Source: Casuarina equisetifolia
Lineage: Eukaryota; Streptophyta; Magnoliopsida; Fagales; Casuarinaceae
Length of the DNA: 64,000 nucleotides
NCBI GenBank assembly: GCA_028551475.1
Contig: CM052358.1
Span: 22,780,853 to 22,844,852, forward strand
Reading direction: 5' to 3'
How positions within the stretch are numbered: position 1 is the first letter of the stretch; each line of letters begins with the position of its first letter. A program made the translations under genes and the position numbers. The notes beneath the pieces are model-generated. The model ran no database searches and had not been told where the DNA came from. It saw only the letters and a program-made list of their open reading frames with translations. This document shows positions 1 to 12,551 of this stretch, in pieces.

Positions 1-1690
1 CTCTGGGCCATTTTAAGCACAAAACAATTGTGAATTATGTCTTATATCAACTAAAAGGAGGCATTTATCTGCAAAAATTTTTAAGATATTTTTTTAGTTT
101 ATATTTACTGCATATTGGTTTAATGTAATAGAAAATATTTTAGAATAAAAAAATTAATATTTCAATCTCATTGACCAAAGTAAAAAAAAAAAAAATTGTA
201 CAAGAGAGAATTTATTTATTTAAAAAAATCTTTATAAAAAAATATTATTTTGAATAATATTTAGAAACTTCTAACGTTCATTTTTTCATGGCTTTTTGTC
301 ACTATTATAATACAAATTCATCTTTTCACCAAAAAAAAAAAAAGAGAAGAAATGTTAAGTACATCCATTTGAGGATGAAAAACAGTTCATGCGTTGGTTC
401 CACTTAAATATCCAAAAATTGTAATAATTACAGCAGAAGGTCTTCAGTTAAAACGTTACTGAATAAATGAAAATTTAAAAAGTTATTGGTACAAAAGCAT
501 ACACTAGAAATAAGTTGCATTCAGCGAACTTTGTGTACGATTAATGTATGTATTTCACCTAAAAGTTATTTCACCTTCTTTTTTTTTTGCGGGGGGGGGG
601 GGGGGGGGGGGGGGGGGGAGGGGGGTTTTGTTAAACAAAGCCAGATGATTTTCTTGCAGAGAAGTTTTTCTTTTAATATTAATGGGTAATTAGTCCTTTC
701 TCTTTTGTGTTAGTTCTCTGTAAGTGTCACTTGTGGAGTCCTGGCAGTGCGCAGTTCAGCCAATTAGAACAAGTTGGCCAGTCAATGCCGGCAATTGATT
801 TGATCAAGTGGGCAAATCAGGTCGGCCAGCCTATTAGAGACTGTATCTTATTAGAATCTAATGCAAGATCCAACTGGCAGGACTTAGTATGAACCGCTTG
901 ATCAAGTCCACTATAAGTCCGATAGCAGCGAAATAAGCAACAAAGCAAAGACAAACAAGAAAAATCCAAATCCCACAGGCATGATCAAAAAACGATGGTG
1001 TATAGATTGATATGACTTCTATTTGAGGGATACCACATTGATATAATTGACCATGATTTTTCCTTGACTTGTTTGCCTACTTCGAAATTCAAGCATTAGC
1101 AACAAATGGTTGTTTACAATCATTCGGGGAAATTTCTTTCTTTCATTTTTTTTTTAAATCTAGAACTAAGCAAGAAATCGACACTATATATAGATATCTT
1201 AATTATACAACACGTAGTGTGGGAATGGCTATATTAATCTTTAAACATTTTTTTATACTCCAAACTTTTTAAAATATGATCCTATATCATCCCTAATAGC
1301 TGCTTTCTATGCTTCTCTAATGAAATCAATTTTTTCTCGTAGAAGTGCATAAAGTAGAAGCTGTTTAGAAACGTAGAAAATCTGCAGAGTCGCCCTCCGC
1401 TTCATAACATAAATTTTCATGAATTTTCAACAAAACAGATGGATACATGAATTTTCATGTTGAAGTCATGCGCCAAGATACTAGTACGTTAAAGGGGCAC
1501 TACTGTACAACTAAAATTTTCTTCTTACAAATTAGTATTAGAACTAACTTGCTTCATCATTAATTTTGGATCGAAATTTCAAAACTAGCCTTCTATGTCA
1601 GTTACCATAAGATATGTTCATATGGCTATGAAAATATTAAAACGAAGACCTAATTTATTCTGTACAAAACTTTTGACGGATGGGGATCAC
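1..1690. repeat. Unit-1 copy of GH1-C upstream flank (segmental duplication)
   Basis: No gene is visible here. The segment aligns almost base for base, in the same orientation, with about 36,448-37,683, which lies just upstream of the GH1-C start codon. The landmarks line up in order: the motif ggccattttaagcacaaaac at the start, the 'gttggccagtcaatgccggc' block near 771, and the 'gacggatggggatcac' block near 1675. A further GH1 paralogue related to GH1-C is therefore expected just left of the window, which is inference. This copy carries about 315 extra bases between roughly 450 and 770, including a long poly-G tract. The short open frames here are low-complexity and do not look like genes. 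Confidence 0.8.
591..625 (+). repeat. Poly-G homopolymer tract
   Basis: There are 28 consecutive G residues, then A, then six more G, directly after a T-rich run, in an otherwise AT-rich flank. The paralogous flank near 36,900 lacks it. It could be a real G-quadruplex-prone tract or a sequencing or assembly artefact. Confidence 0.9.
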
Positions 1691-1876
1691 ATTGTGCTGC
1701 GCTGCCACACCCGGGGCCCCGGGGGCGGGGGTGTGAAGAAACAATCTTCAGTTTCTTGATAAGGTTAGACTAATAAAAAGTTCTTAATATTATATTTCTT
1801 TTATTAAAGAAGAGCAGTATTTGACACATTTCATTTATAAATGTAAGATTGGGAATAATAAAAATACTTGATATTA

Positions 1877-2065
<189 letters not shown>

Positions 2066-3523
2066 TCAAAAATAAACAAGGACGTCAAAGCCAATGACAC
2101 TTGGGAGGTGGAGCGAGAGATTTTTACGTTTGTCCATAATGGTACTCAATTCTATGTTTGTCTGCAAGAGCTTCCTGAAGCGACAAGGTGGCATTATTGA
2201 ATTCATCAAATCCTACAATATGGTCATAGATATTTGGCTTAAACTGTGATCTAACTACTATATTTTTTAATTAAGAAAAAAAAAAGAAATAAGAAATTAC
2301 CACTTTCAGTAATGTAGACTGGTGGATTATGATTCTTTTTCTTAACGTACAGCAAGACATCTTGAAGTCCTCTAGGATAAACATGGATCCAACTTGATGC
2401 AGCCAGCGGTTAAAAAGAAAATGAGGATCATTATATGAGGGAGCTTGAGGGAACAAATTGGTATATTTTTGTAGGTCCTACTATTGCACCATGTCCATCA
2501 TAGCAAGATATATCTCACAGCCCAAGACAATCTCTAAGACTGGAAAATTAGGAAAAGAAGATACAAGACTACAACTATTATGAATTTGTTCAAAATTACT
2601 AACAAGGCTTGGTATTCAAATATAATTTTAGCAGATACCTGTGGACCAATGAGGATCCCGTTTCGCTCGCCTGCCACCGGGAAAAGAAAAAAGAAAAAGA
2701 AAAACGGTAGTGCCTAGTTAGCATAGATGCATAAGAAACATAGAACTTGCTAGTAGGGTTTTCTCTTCTTACTCAGAAGTTCAGCACGGTAATCTATCAA
2801 GTAGCTCGGAGGTGTAGAATTAAGGTTAGGTGTGTAGGCTACATAATTTGTAGTATAATAGTTTAATCCGATGAAGTCAAACGACCCTTTTAACAACTGC
2901 GATTGTGCTCTGGTGAACTTCAGCAATCGGTTTCCGACAAGGGTTCGCATGCTTTGCGGATATTCACCATTAACCAATGGGCCCAAAAACCTACAAAAAA
3001 ATAGCAGATATTCTTGTAATACTCCATATACTTTTATATACTACGTTTTATCAATGTAAATTTACATTTCTATCCCAAAAAAAAAAAGTAAATAAAGAAA
3101 ATAGTTGCATGTGAATCTCTCACATTAGTAAAAATTCCCACAATATGGGTCCAAAAACTTCCAGAAAATAGTGGACATTTTCTAATAGGACTAGTCCCAC
3201 ATTAGTAAGAAGTTTATTGAAAATTTAAGTTTAATGTTCTGTGGCTTTGCTCATGGATAAAGAACCCTGTGAGAAGTGTTGTGGTATAATAAAGGTGAAG
3301 CCAATGTGACGTTTACTACATTGGACAAGGCAAAGGTAGCCTGGAGAGACAGAATTCTGCTTTCCAAGAATAAAAAGTTACTATGCCAGCGTGAAGTCCA
3401 TGACCCGTTTGGTGGCCTTACGGTCGTCGTCCGAATCAGAGAATGGCACCATCCATCCTGATGCAAGCGTAGTCCCTATAACACCTTTTTGTACTCCCTA
3501 AGTTTTGTGCACAATAGTTAGGA

Positions 3524-5325
3524 TCTTTTTTTTGGAGCATTGTTCGGTCAAATTCTACATAGAAATATATATGTGGAACAAATAATATAATGATAAGTAT
3601 GGGTATCGTTCTATAAAAATTGATGCTTATTAAATTAATTAAATATTAACGGTAAATAAACTCTAGAGTTTATTTAACAAATTAAAATGATAAGACATCA
3701 AATAAATAACTAAATTTAACCTAAACTTGATTAACAAGATATGTTAAAACTTTCAATTTCACCTAATTACTATATATAAATGTCGATCATCCATGCTACC
3801 AAGATTAATTCTACTCATGTAATAATAAAATCTCTTAATTTATTTACTATCCTATATCTAGGTATAATGAATATATTTATTTTACTAACTTCTTATATTT
3901 TTATCCATGAATTAAATGAAATAAGTACATTAAAATTTATAAATATTCTAGTTTATACTTAAAGTCACACAAATCATATGCTATATGTCTATCCATATTA
4001 ATCTATGGTTACATATTATAATAAACAACTATATGTTATCTTATGTCGGCTTCTAACATACAAATTATATCATTTAAGTGGTAACTAATCACTTAAAAAT
4101 ATTAAACTCCCTAATACGCAACTTCACATTTATAAAATATCTTATAAAATATAAATAATCATAACATTCCTAATCAAGTTACATTGTAGCTCTAACAAAC
4201 TAAATTAAAACCTACTTACACAAACTAAATCAGTGCAAAAACGTGAACAAAGCATTCTGTAAGTTAAAAACATTAAAGCTGTAACCAAATATCTTCAAAT
4301 CACAAAATAACTTGCACAAATCTGCACATCAAGGGGTGGAGAAGGTTCTGTCTGAAAAAAGGGACGAAACGAGGGACACGCGCCGTCACGCGCTTTCGCA
4401 CGCTCCTTCACGCGCCGGTGCCACCTCCGCGTTCGCCGCCACGCGCCGCCGCAGTTGCCGCTGGTCTTCACAGAAACTTCCAGAAATGTAGATTAGGACG
4501 CCTAGGTTGCAGATCTGCAAAAACATCGCGCAAATCCACCTCAGAAACGCGTAGATCTGACGGAGAAGACTCGAACGGCGTTCGCCGTTCTTCGCCGGAA
4601 ACTGCCGTAAATCGCCGAGAAACTGGTACAGAAACGCCAGAAATTGCAGTGTGAAGCCAGATCTGCTTTCAGATCGTCGGAAAGCACTCAACGTCGGCCG
4701 GAAAACGCTTCTCCTTCGCCGGAAACGAACGTGACGGTCGGCTTTCGCCCAACCGTCGGCCGTTCTCAAGGTTCCGCGCTGTCGCGCGTGCACGTGATTT
4801 TCCGGCCAGGAGAAGCCGCTCGCCTCTGTTTCACTCTCTCTCCGGTCTGACAATCCTCCCGCTCCCTCGCTCGACTCTCCTCTTTCGGTTTTTCACCCAC
4901 CTCCAACTGGTTCTCCCCATTTGCGGTCCACCCACTTCACGACCCAAAAGCCCATCCAAAGCCCGACCAAAGCCCGACGTTCTCACCACTCTTCTCATCG
5001 GTTTCTTTTCCTTTTAGCCCGATCCAAAGCCCGACCAAAGCCCGACGTTCTCACCACTCTTCTCATCGGTTTCTTTTCCTTTTACCCCGATCCAAAGCCC
5101 ACTGGATGATGGCCCGAGGCCCCTCTCTCCTTTACAAGCCCGCACAATAAAAGCCCCTCTTTTTAGCTCTCCTTTTATTTTCTCTTTTTTTTTTTGGTTT
5201 TGTGCTTCTTTTTTTCATTTTTCTTCTATTTTAGGTTTACTGCATAAAACAAAAAAATATAATTAAATATAATAAAAATTATATTAAATATTACCTAAAA
5301 TATTACTAATAACTCTATAAGGTAT
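3524..5325. mobile_element. Unclassified 1.8 kb insertion in GH1-A intron 7, possibly LTR-related
   Basis: GH1-B intron 7 joins the flanking sequences directly near 41,785, whereas GH1-A has about 1.8 kb extra between them, so this is an insertion after duplication. The left edge starts near 'gcattgttcggtcaaattc', and edges are approximate by a few bases. The left half is AT-rich. The middle (about 4,330-4,860) is strikingly CpG-rich, with open frames on both strands, and the right part holds a tandem repeat. The 'gtatgggtatcgttc' motif and the CG-rich block resemble non-coding parts of some plant LTR retrotransposons, but no gag, pol, primer site or paired LTR was recognised. The family is unknown. 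Confidence 0.6.
4953..5098 (+). repeat. Tandem repeat, about 68-bp unit, two copies
   Basis: Two nearly identical units follow each other, each with the 'gatccaaagcccgaccaaag' block, a 'cgttctcaccactcttctc' block and 'atcggtttcttttcctttta'. They differ at only a base or two, so the duplication is recent. It lies inside the insertion in GH1-A intron 7. Confidence 0.85.
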
Positions 5326-6153
5326 GCTACTGCATTATTATTTATTGTTAAATTGCACATGGAAAATGTAAAATTCTGAAAGAAAAGTTTATAGAGAAAT
5401 AAATTTTATGGAGGTGGGATATGACTTCCTAACATAGTACTAAAGTTTAGGTTCTTTCCTTCTTCTTTTTTTTTTTTTTAAAAAAAAACTAGAGTTAGAT
5501 ATGATTCATTTTCTATCATTTTTAACATTTAGAGAAACATGAAATAATCAAGTTTAGTTGTGCTAAATTCTTGCATATAGAACCTGATATTTTTTCTTGC
5601 ACACTTTAACAGCTGCTGCATGAGCAAGGAGGTGATGAGAAACCAAATATGGCTCTGTGCCTGAATCTCCGCCGGTGCAGTTCAGATTCTGCCAGCTTGT
5701 ACATCAAGCAGGTGCTAATTGCCCGCTTGCATAGCTATAACTGCTGTAGGTATAAGGCTCGTTCAGTGTAATCCAGTGCTTTACACGGTCACCAAATTCC
5801 TTGAAGCAAAGGTCCGCATAATCCCGAAAGTCATTACTGAAAATTACGAGGCACAAATGTGTTTATCTCGAATCAATAAAGATGTCCAGTTGATAGAAAG
5901 ATTCACAGACTGTTCCTTAATTGATTGATTCGACTTTAAAAAGGATTTATATTGAGAAAAATTATATGAAACTGGGAGCCTTAACTTTTGATATACAATC
6001 AATAAAGATGATGTACTCCATAAATGGGTCCTTCCTTTCTTTCTCTCCAAAAACTGGTCCTTATTCAGAACATAATTATGGTACAATTATTAAGAAAAAA
6101 AGGTCCTACATCAATTAAAAATGGATAGACAGTATGACTTTAGTAATCACTTA

Positions 6154-6282
<129 letters not shown>

Positions 6283-7644
6283 TCAAGATAAGGACATGAA
6301 TTATGATGAAGCACAAGACTAAATCCAATCCTGACCTTTGTCCAGGAGCTGATTGATGAGGTTATTGTAATACTTTATTCCTTCTTGGTTCACACCCCCA
6401 CTTAGCCTTCCATCTAAAATTTAACCCATATGAATAGTTATGATCGTATGAAAGGTTGAAAATATTGTTTCTAAAATATTGACATTTATTAACATTTATT
6501 TATTATAAATTTGAAGTCAAAAAACAATTTACCAAGTGCAATATTTGAGCTTAGATGATGATATTTTGTAATCAAACAATCTTGTAAATTTTTTTTATGG
6601 GTGATATATAATTTGACTTTTCACCAAAAAAAAAAAAGCAATTTAAACTTGGTACAAACAAGAATCTTGGTAAAACGCATGTCCATGAGATAGAAAACCT
6701 GTATGCATCTGTATCAATCTCTTTCATAAGTTCAACATCTTCCTATAATACATAATTAGAAAAAAAAAATTATTACCAAAATACTAAAGTTTTCTTTCAA
6801 CATCTTATGCCTAGGTAGGCTTTAATTAGTTAAACAAATTGATTTATGATTGCTACCATAGACCTTGAAACTTTAGAAAACTGTACATGTGATGTCACAT
6901 TTTTTTAATTTTTATTATATGTACATACTTTGTAGCAATGATATTGATCAACAACTATGTCTCCATTACTACCATTAGCTATCCTATCTGCAATTTCATA
7001 TGAATTTTATAAGATATAAAACATTTTTACAACTTAAAATTGAGCTATAAATTTAACAAAGACTAAGTTATCATTTTTATACTTTCCAATAATGTAGTGA
7101 GAGTATATGCAAGAGTAAGCATGAAACCATAAGAATTTGGACATTATAATTTATGCATTATAATGAATTGTGGACCCAACTTCAGTTTTTTTTTTCTAGT
7201 AATTTAGCATACTATAAAGCCCATTAGCAAAAAGAATGCTTTGTTTTCAAAGAATAGAAAGTGAGAGAGAGACTTGGATATCTATGGACGAATATATCCC
7301 ATATACTTTTTCCTCTGCCACCTTCATTTACAGCTCCTTCAACCTAGATTGAACCACACATATGCTTCATGCTTGACTTTTCAGGACACCTGAAGGAAAA
7401 CGCTATCAGGTTAAGAACACGGAGGAAATCCAAAATTTACTTGGTAAGATGCTAATCTCGTCTCAAAAATAAAACCCGCTAAAAAGCTGCTCAGGTTGAG
7501 TGAATTAGTGTGAAGGCTTGGTTTAATAACAAGGCTATAATAGGTTAATGAACCAAGAACAAGCAGAAAGACTCTAAGAAGATAACCTTGGTCTGCCATA
7601 GCTGGTTTTGGTTGTCATGGGTGACACTCTGGGATGACATGGTT

Positions 7645-7654
7645 TCTTATATAG
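7645..7654 (-). promoter_or_regulatory. TATA box of GH1-A (relic)
   Basis: On the minus strand the sequence CTATATAAGAAA lies about 50 bases upstream of the GH1-A start codon at 7597-7599. The same element at the same spacing precedes GH1-B. Confidence 0.6.
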
Positions 7655-8053
7655 ATGCAACACTTTGAAAGTTATTTGAGTAAGGGAAGGAAAAATAAAA
7701 ATACAACAAATCATAGTCGTTTACCAACCCACTTTCTACAATTAATGGCTAATCATATTATATTAATCATTAGGCTCCACAGCCCACTCTTTGAATTTTC
7801 CTTTTATCCTTGGATTAATTTCCTCTTAGCTTTCCGAAGTTGCTCTTTTCGTCTCCCACTTTCTCTTTCCTTTTTTGTTCCGCTGTCAACATACGAATTA
7901 AAACTCTTTCTTATCTACAAATAACTACATTTGGGGTGTATATCATGTGGTTTAGTAGAGTGCTATTGCAAACTTGATAAACCTCTTTTATGCAAGTTTT
8001 TTGAAGGATAGTGCCAATTTGGTAGATGGCATTAAGAAAGGTGAGACTACTAT

Positions 8054-8630
8054 TGTGAGAACATTCGAGCTGCGCATCGTACTAATAATGGACAACAACA
8101 TGGAATATAAATCAAGAAATACAATAAAAGAAAATATTTTAAAGTGGTTCTGCCAAACGTGCCTACATCCACTATCACCGCATTTATGGCCCCTTCTCCT
8201 TTTAATGATAAAAACATCGATTAAGAGTACAAGTATTATCTTTCACTTTCTAGATATAGCTGCTCTTTATTGGGCTATTGATTGCTTGCATAATTTCGGT
8301 ATTGGCTTTCTTTACAATTCAATGGCTTTGTAAATCTCCCACACCATCCCCTCATGCATTAGGCCACCAAGCTATACCAAGCCATAGAGAACTTTAAGCC
8401 ACAAGGCATCTAGCCTCCAAGCCTCACCTCAAAGTCACTAAGCTTATTCCATGCCACCTCTATTTATAGGGTTTTTTGTTTGAGATTCCCTAATTTTTCT
8501 TTACTGTTACAACACATATCTACAAGATTCTACATAATTCTAGAACCATTTAGTGCATACCCACATCACACGTGGGTCCTAAGGGTTGTGAGAACAAAAG
8601 AGTCCTCAATAATTATGACAAATTACAACA
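8054..8630 (-). repeat. LTR (left) of the non-autonomous element
   Basis: It is bounded by TG and CA and matches the split right LTR throughout. Shared blocks include 'aacattcgag', the 'atccactatcaccacat'-like region and the 'acaacacatatctaca' region near the right end. Confidence 0.85.
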
Positions 8631-10384
8631 AATCTTCCCCTATTTGGAATAATTAGTGCAACAACCTTGCACTAGGCAATCACAACTGAATCACTAAAAG
8701 GAGAAGACATCACTCTACAATTGTCCTGTGCACATCTCATGGTGCATCATTTTCAATAGGTATCACACCATTCCAAGCTCTCAACATGAACTCATTCCAA
8801 GGAAAAAACTTTTCTATTGTGAACATCCAAACTTTAAAGTGATTAAACTTAAACTAAATCCACCATTTGTGTAAACCTTGAGATATCTTAGCTTTACAAT
8901 CAACTCCCCCTCAATGAACATTAATTCTAAGTGTTCACGTCACAAGCAACCTCACTTAGCCCATTTTAAGCAAACTAGCCAATCTGCAATGTTTTTTTTC
9001 TATTTTTTAAACTTCTATAAATTGAAATTTAAATCCAAAAATACCATCAAACACTATTCGAAAAACTACCCATGATTGGCTAAAAATACTTGAAAATTTT
9101 CTAACTCATACATGGAATTCACATGCCAATTCTTTGTTCATGCATAGGCTTCACGCGCTACATGTGCATGTACTTCACGTACTAGGTAGTGTCTCTACGC
9201 GTTTGGTCATGCACCTGACCCAGCTTCACTAATTGACTCATTTTTGTGAGCCAACATAATTTCTACCATTTTCTACCACTAACTCAACTAATTTTTGCTC
9301 CTAATCAATCCCTCGTCAACCAATACATCAACTGCTACCTTTAAATCATTTGATTGAACACCTTTTGCCGGAAATTCATCATAACTTGTGATGTTCATAA
9401 CTCAACCCAACAATTCCAGCCACATGCCACCACTAACTATTATGATTCTTCCTTGGATATAATTGCAATCTGTTATAGATCATCCTGATAGCATTTTTTT
9501 AGTCACAAATGCCCTATATCATAGTAGATCTTTGAAAACACATCTTGGTCATCCATTTATGATCAACTTGTCATTTGTGGGTTCAAGTCCTAATCAACTT
9601 GTTTTTGGGATCCAACCTGACTTTAGTGGCCTAACCTCTAATGGCCTTAGGCTATATCTAGCCTAATTAACTTAGCCCGTTTCTTAGACTATTCTTAGTT
9701 TAGCTCATTATTCCATAAGCTAGTGCAACCCAATGTACCAACCCATTTTAATCGATCCAACCCAACTTCTAAGCCCACACAATTGGCCTAATAGCTTATC
9801 GGGTGTAATATGCTTACAAATTAACTTGACCCCATCCAACAAACTTCACCTAGCTTAATTAGTTGGACCTACTAACGGCCTAGATCCATCTACCTATGCC
9901 CATGCCTACATCCAACTACACTTAGCCTACTTTGTAGACACTAACCCACTTGGCTATCTGAGTCTTGATCTGGGTCATGACGACCTAGTTCTTCACTTTG
10001 CCATCTTCGACGGCCGTTCAGTGACTCTATTGACCATTTTTTCGTCTTTTTTGTAAAAAAAATCCAAAATAGTAAATCTAGCAACATTGATTCCATATAT
10101 AGCCTTCATTTCTCCAAAAGTAGCATCTTTTCGTCATTTTTGAGTTAAAATGAGTTTGAAACTGGGTTTTCTCCAACCCAACAAAGACCCACTCAAAATT
10201 CTTTGATTTCAAAGCCAAATCTTCAATATAAAAATCAATGAGAAGTCGTTTACCTTTTCAAAAGTGTTAATCTAGCTTGAAATACAGCTATGCAAACTTT
10301 TAAGCTTCAATTTTGAAGCTTGAAACCACAATGAGATGCTTCCAAGTCAAGAAACCAATGAACCTCAACTTTGATACCACTGGT

Positions 10385-12546
10385 TGGAACATTCGAGGTA
10401 CGCATCGCACTAATAATAGACAACAATGTGGAATATAAATTAAGACACAATAAGAGACAAAATTTTAGAGTGGTTCAACCAAACATGCTTACATCCACTA
10501 TCACCACATCTACGACCCTTTTTCCTTTTAATGATAAGAGTAATGATTGAGAGTATAAGTATTATCTTTCACTCTCTATTGGGCTATTGATTGCTTACAT
10601 AATTTTGGCATTGGCTTTCTTTACAATTCAAGGACTTTGCAAATCTCTTGCACCATGTTGAGTTTTATGACTTAACAAGAAGGGGGGGTTGAATTGTTAT
10701 TGTACTGAAAAATCCTTTTCTTTCTAAATCTAACAATAACTTTAACAATTTGTATAATAGTAATAATATGCAAACAGAAATATGTAATCAAGGAAAGGAT
10801 AAGAAAAGAAATACCCAATTTACCACGGTGGTTCGGCACTCTATCTTAGAGTCCTACGTCCACCCTCTTCTCCTTCAATCAAACTGATTGAAGTCCCCTT
10901 TACTCAATCTGATTAGGAGAACATGTTCTCCCTAATCCAACTAATCCCTTCTCAAGGAATTACCACGTCCGAGTATAGATAGTGATCAAAGGATCATATA
11001 CAATAGAAAATCCCCAAATAATATGTCAATATATGGGATATTACTGATCAAAAGAGCTATTTAAACAAATATATCAAGATACAAAGCTCCTAATACGAAA
11101 TCCCCAAATTGGTGAAATTAGGGTTTCGGATTTTCCTCAAGATTTATGTGCAAAAATGTTTATAAGTGAAATCAGCATATAAATAATGTTGTACAAGCTA
11201 TAATTGATGATATTCTCAAAGATTGAACCAAATAATCAACTATCACTGAAAGCTTGTAACCCACGAAAATGGTGTATGATCTCGAATTAGATGTTAAGCA
11301 AGTTGAGCAAATTATCTTCACAAAGAAAAATGCTTCAAATAGATGTTGCTTATCAATCAATCCCTTCACGAACACATTTCCTTTAAATAGAAGCAAATCT
11401 AGGGTTTTCTATTTGAGTCAAACTTGAACCATAGCCTTTTATCCATTGGGAATAGTAGATTGTCCATCAAATCAGCTTCATTTCACCCTTTTGATTCAAA
11501 ATCTGACCGTTCTGACAACCCATCTCCTCCAGATTTGTTCCGTTGGAGCTTCGGTGCTTGAGAGAGACGAAGGCAGCGTCAGGGTGAGAATGACACGGTT
11601 AGGGCTTAACCCCTTGAGAGATAAGCGTCTCTTATGTGCCCTTAAGTGAGATGACGTTGTAGCCAGCAAGCATACTGAGAAGGGTTCTAGTGTGATCAAG
11701 ATGACACTGTAATGTAGATCTCAGATAATGATCAATGCAACACTGTAGTGGAAACGGGATCAGGCAGGCTGACGTGAACTTGGACCGCACCTATGTTCTC
11801 ACAGTCCAACAGCCACAATCCAGTCCAGTAATACTATATATATATTCAGTATGTGTACCTGGTCCAATATCAACATGATCCAATATCAATACATTTGTAA
11901 TGTATTGCATATATTGAACTTAAGCTCACATATTTTTCCTGTAATTTCACCAACCAAGTATCATATTCCTAAAATATATTAAAGTATACTTCATAGTTCT
12001 TAAGGAAATATTTAGGTAAACAATATATTTACATAATCAACATTTATTTGAATATATGTAACAAATACTTTAAAAGTATATTTTATGAGAGAATGTAGGA
12101 ACCCGGTTACTTTATAATATCATTAATTGATATTATAATTTGTACACTTTTTACTTCTTATAGTTTTACTTTTTGCACATTTAGAAAAACATATTTTGAG
12201 AATTGATATTTTTCAAGAAAATATTTTCAGTCATAGCAAAACCCTATTTTCCAACACACCATCCCTTCACACATCAAGCTACCAAGCTATGCCAAGCCAT
12301 AAAGGGCTTTAAGCCACGAGGCTTCTAGCCTCCAAGCCTTTCCTCAAAGCCACTTAGCTTATTCCATGTTGCCTCTGTTTATAGGGTTTTTTATTTTGAG
12401 ATTCCTTAATTTTTCTCTACCGTTACAACACATATCTACACGATTCTACATAATTCTTGAACTGTCTAGCACATACCCACATCATGCATAAGTCCTAGGG
12501 GTTATGAAGACAAAAAAGTCCTTACTAATTAGGATAAATCACAACA
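10385..12546 (-). repeat. LTR (right) of the non-autonomous element, interrupted
   Basis: The two pieces 10,385-10,655 and 12,257-12,546 together match the left LTR. The gap is the nested 1.6 kb insertion flanked by cacca. Confidence 0.85.
10656..12256 (+). mobile_element. Solo LTR, Ty1/copia SIRE/Maximus-like (fossil)
   Basis: A 1.6 kb segment with TG...CA ends (TGTTGAGTTTTATGAC ... TTTTCCAACA) is flanked by the 5-bp direct repeat cacca (10,651-10,655 and 12,257-12,261). It interrupts the right LTR of the older element. No internal domain is present, so it is best read as a solo LTR left by LTR-LTR recombination. The early 'aagaagggggggttgaattg' motif is typical of SIRE/Maximus-type LTRs, so the family assignment rests on resemblance only. 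Confidence 0.7.
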
Positions 12547-12551
12547 ACTAT

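Larger units (their letters stand above)
8054..12546 (-). mobile_element. Non-autonomous LTR retroelement (fossil) with nested solo LTR
   Basis: The left LTR (8054-8630) and the right LTR (about 10,385-10,655 and 12,257-12,546, split by a nested insertion) are clearly homologous. A 5-bp target-site duplication, actat, flanks the element at 8049-8053 and 12,547-12,551. The empty site survives in unit 2 near 44,346 as gactactataaatg, so insertion followed the duplication. Orientation is minus: just inside the right LTR the minus strand reads TGGTATCAAAG, a primer-binding site resembling initiator Met tRNA, and a purine-rich tract ATAGGGGAAGAT abuts the left LTR. The 1.75 kb interior shows no gag or pol coding sequence, as in LARD or TRIM-type elements. 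It depends on another element for movement. Confidence 0.88.

Noticed and set aside
4386-4853. 155-codon minus-strand Arg-rich frame
   Set aside because: It is in the CpG-rich insertion with overlapping frames on both strands; the composition explains it and no domain is seen.
7974-8333. 119-codon plus-strand frame
   Set aside because: It crosses the junction of unit-1 spacer and an LTR, so it cannot be an old gene.
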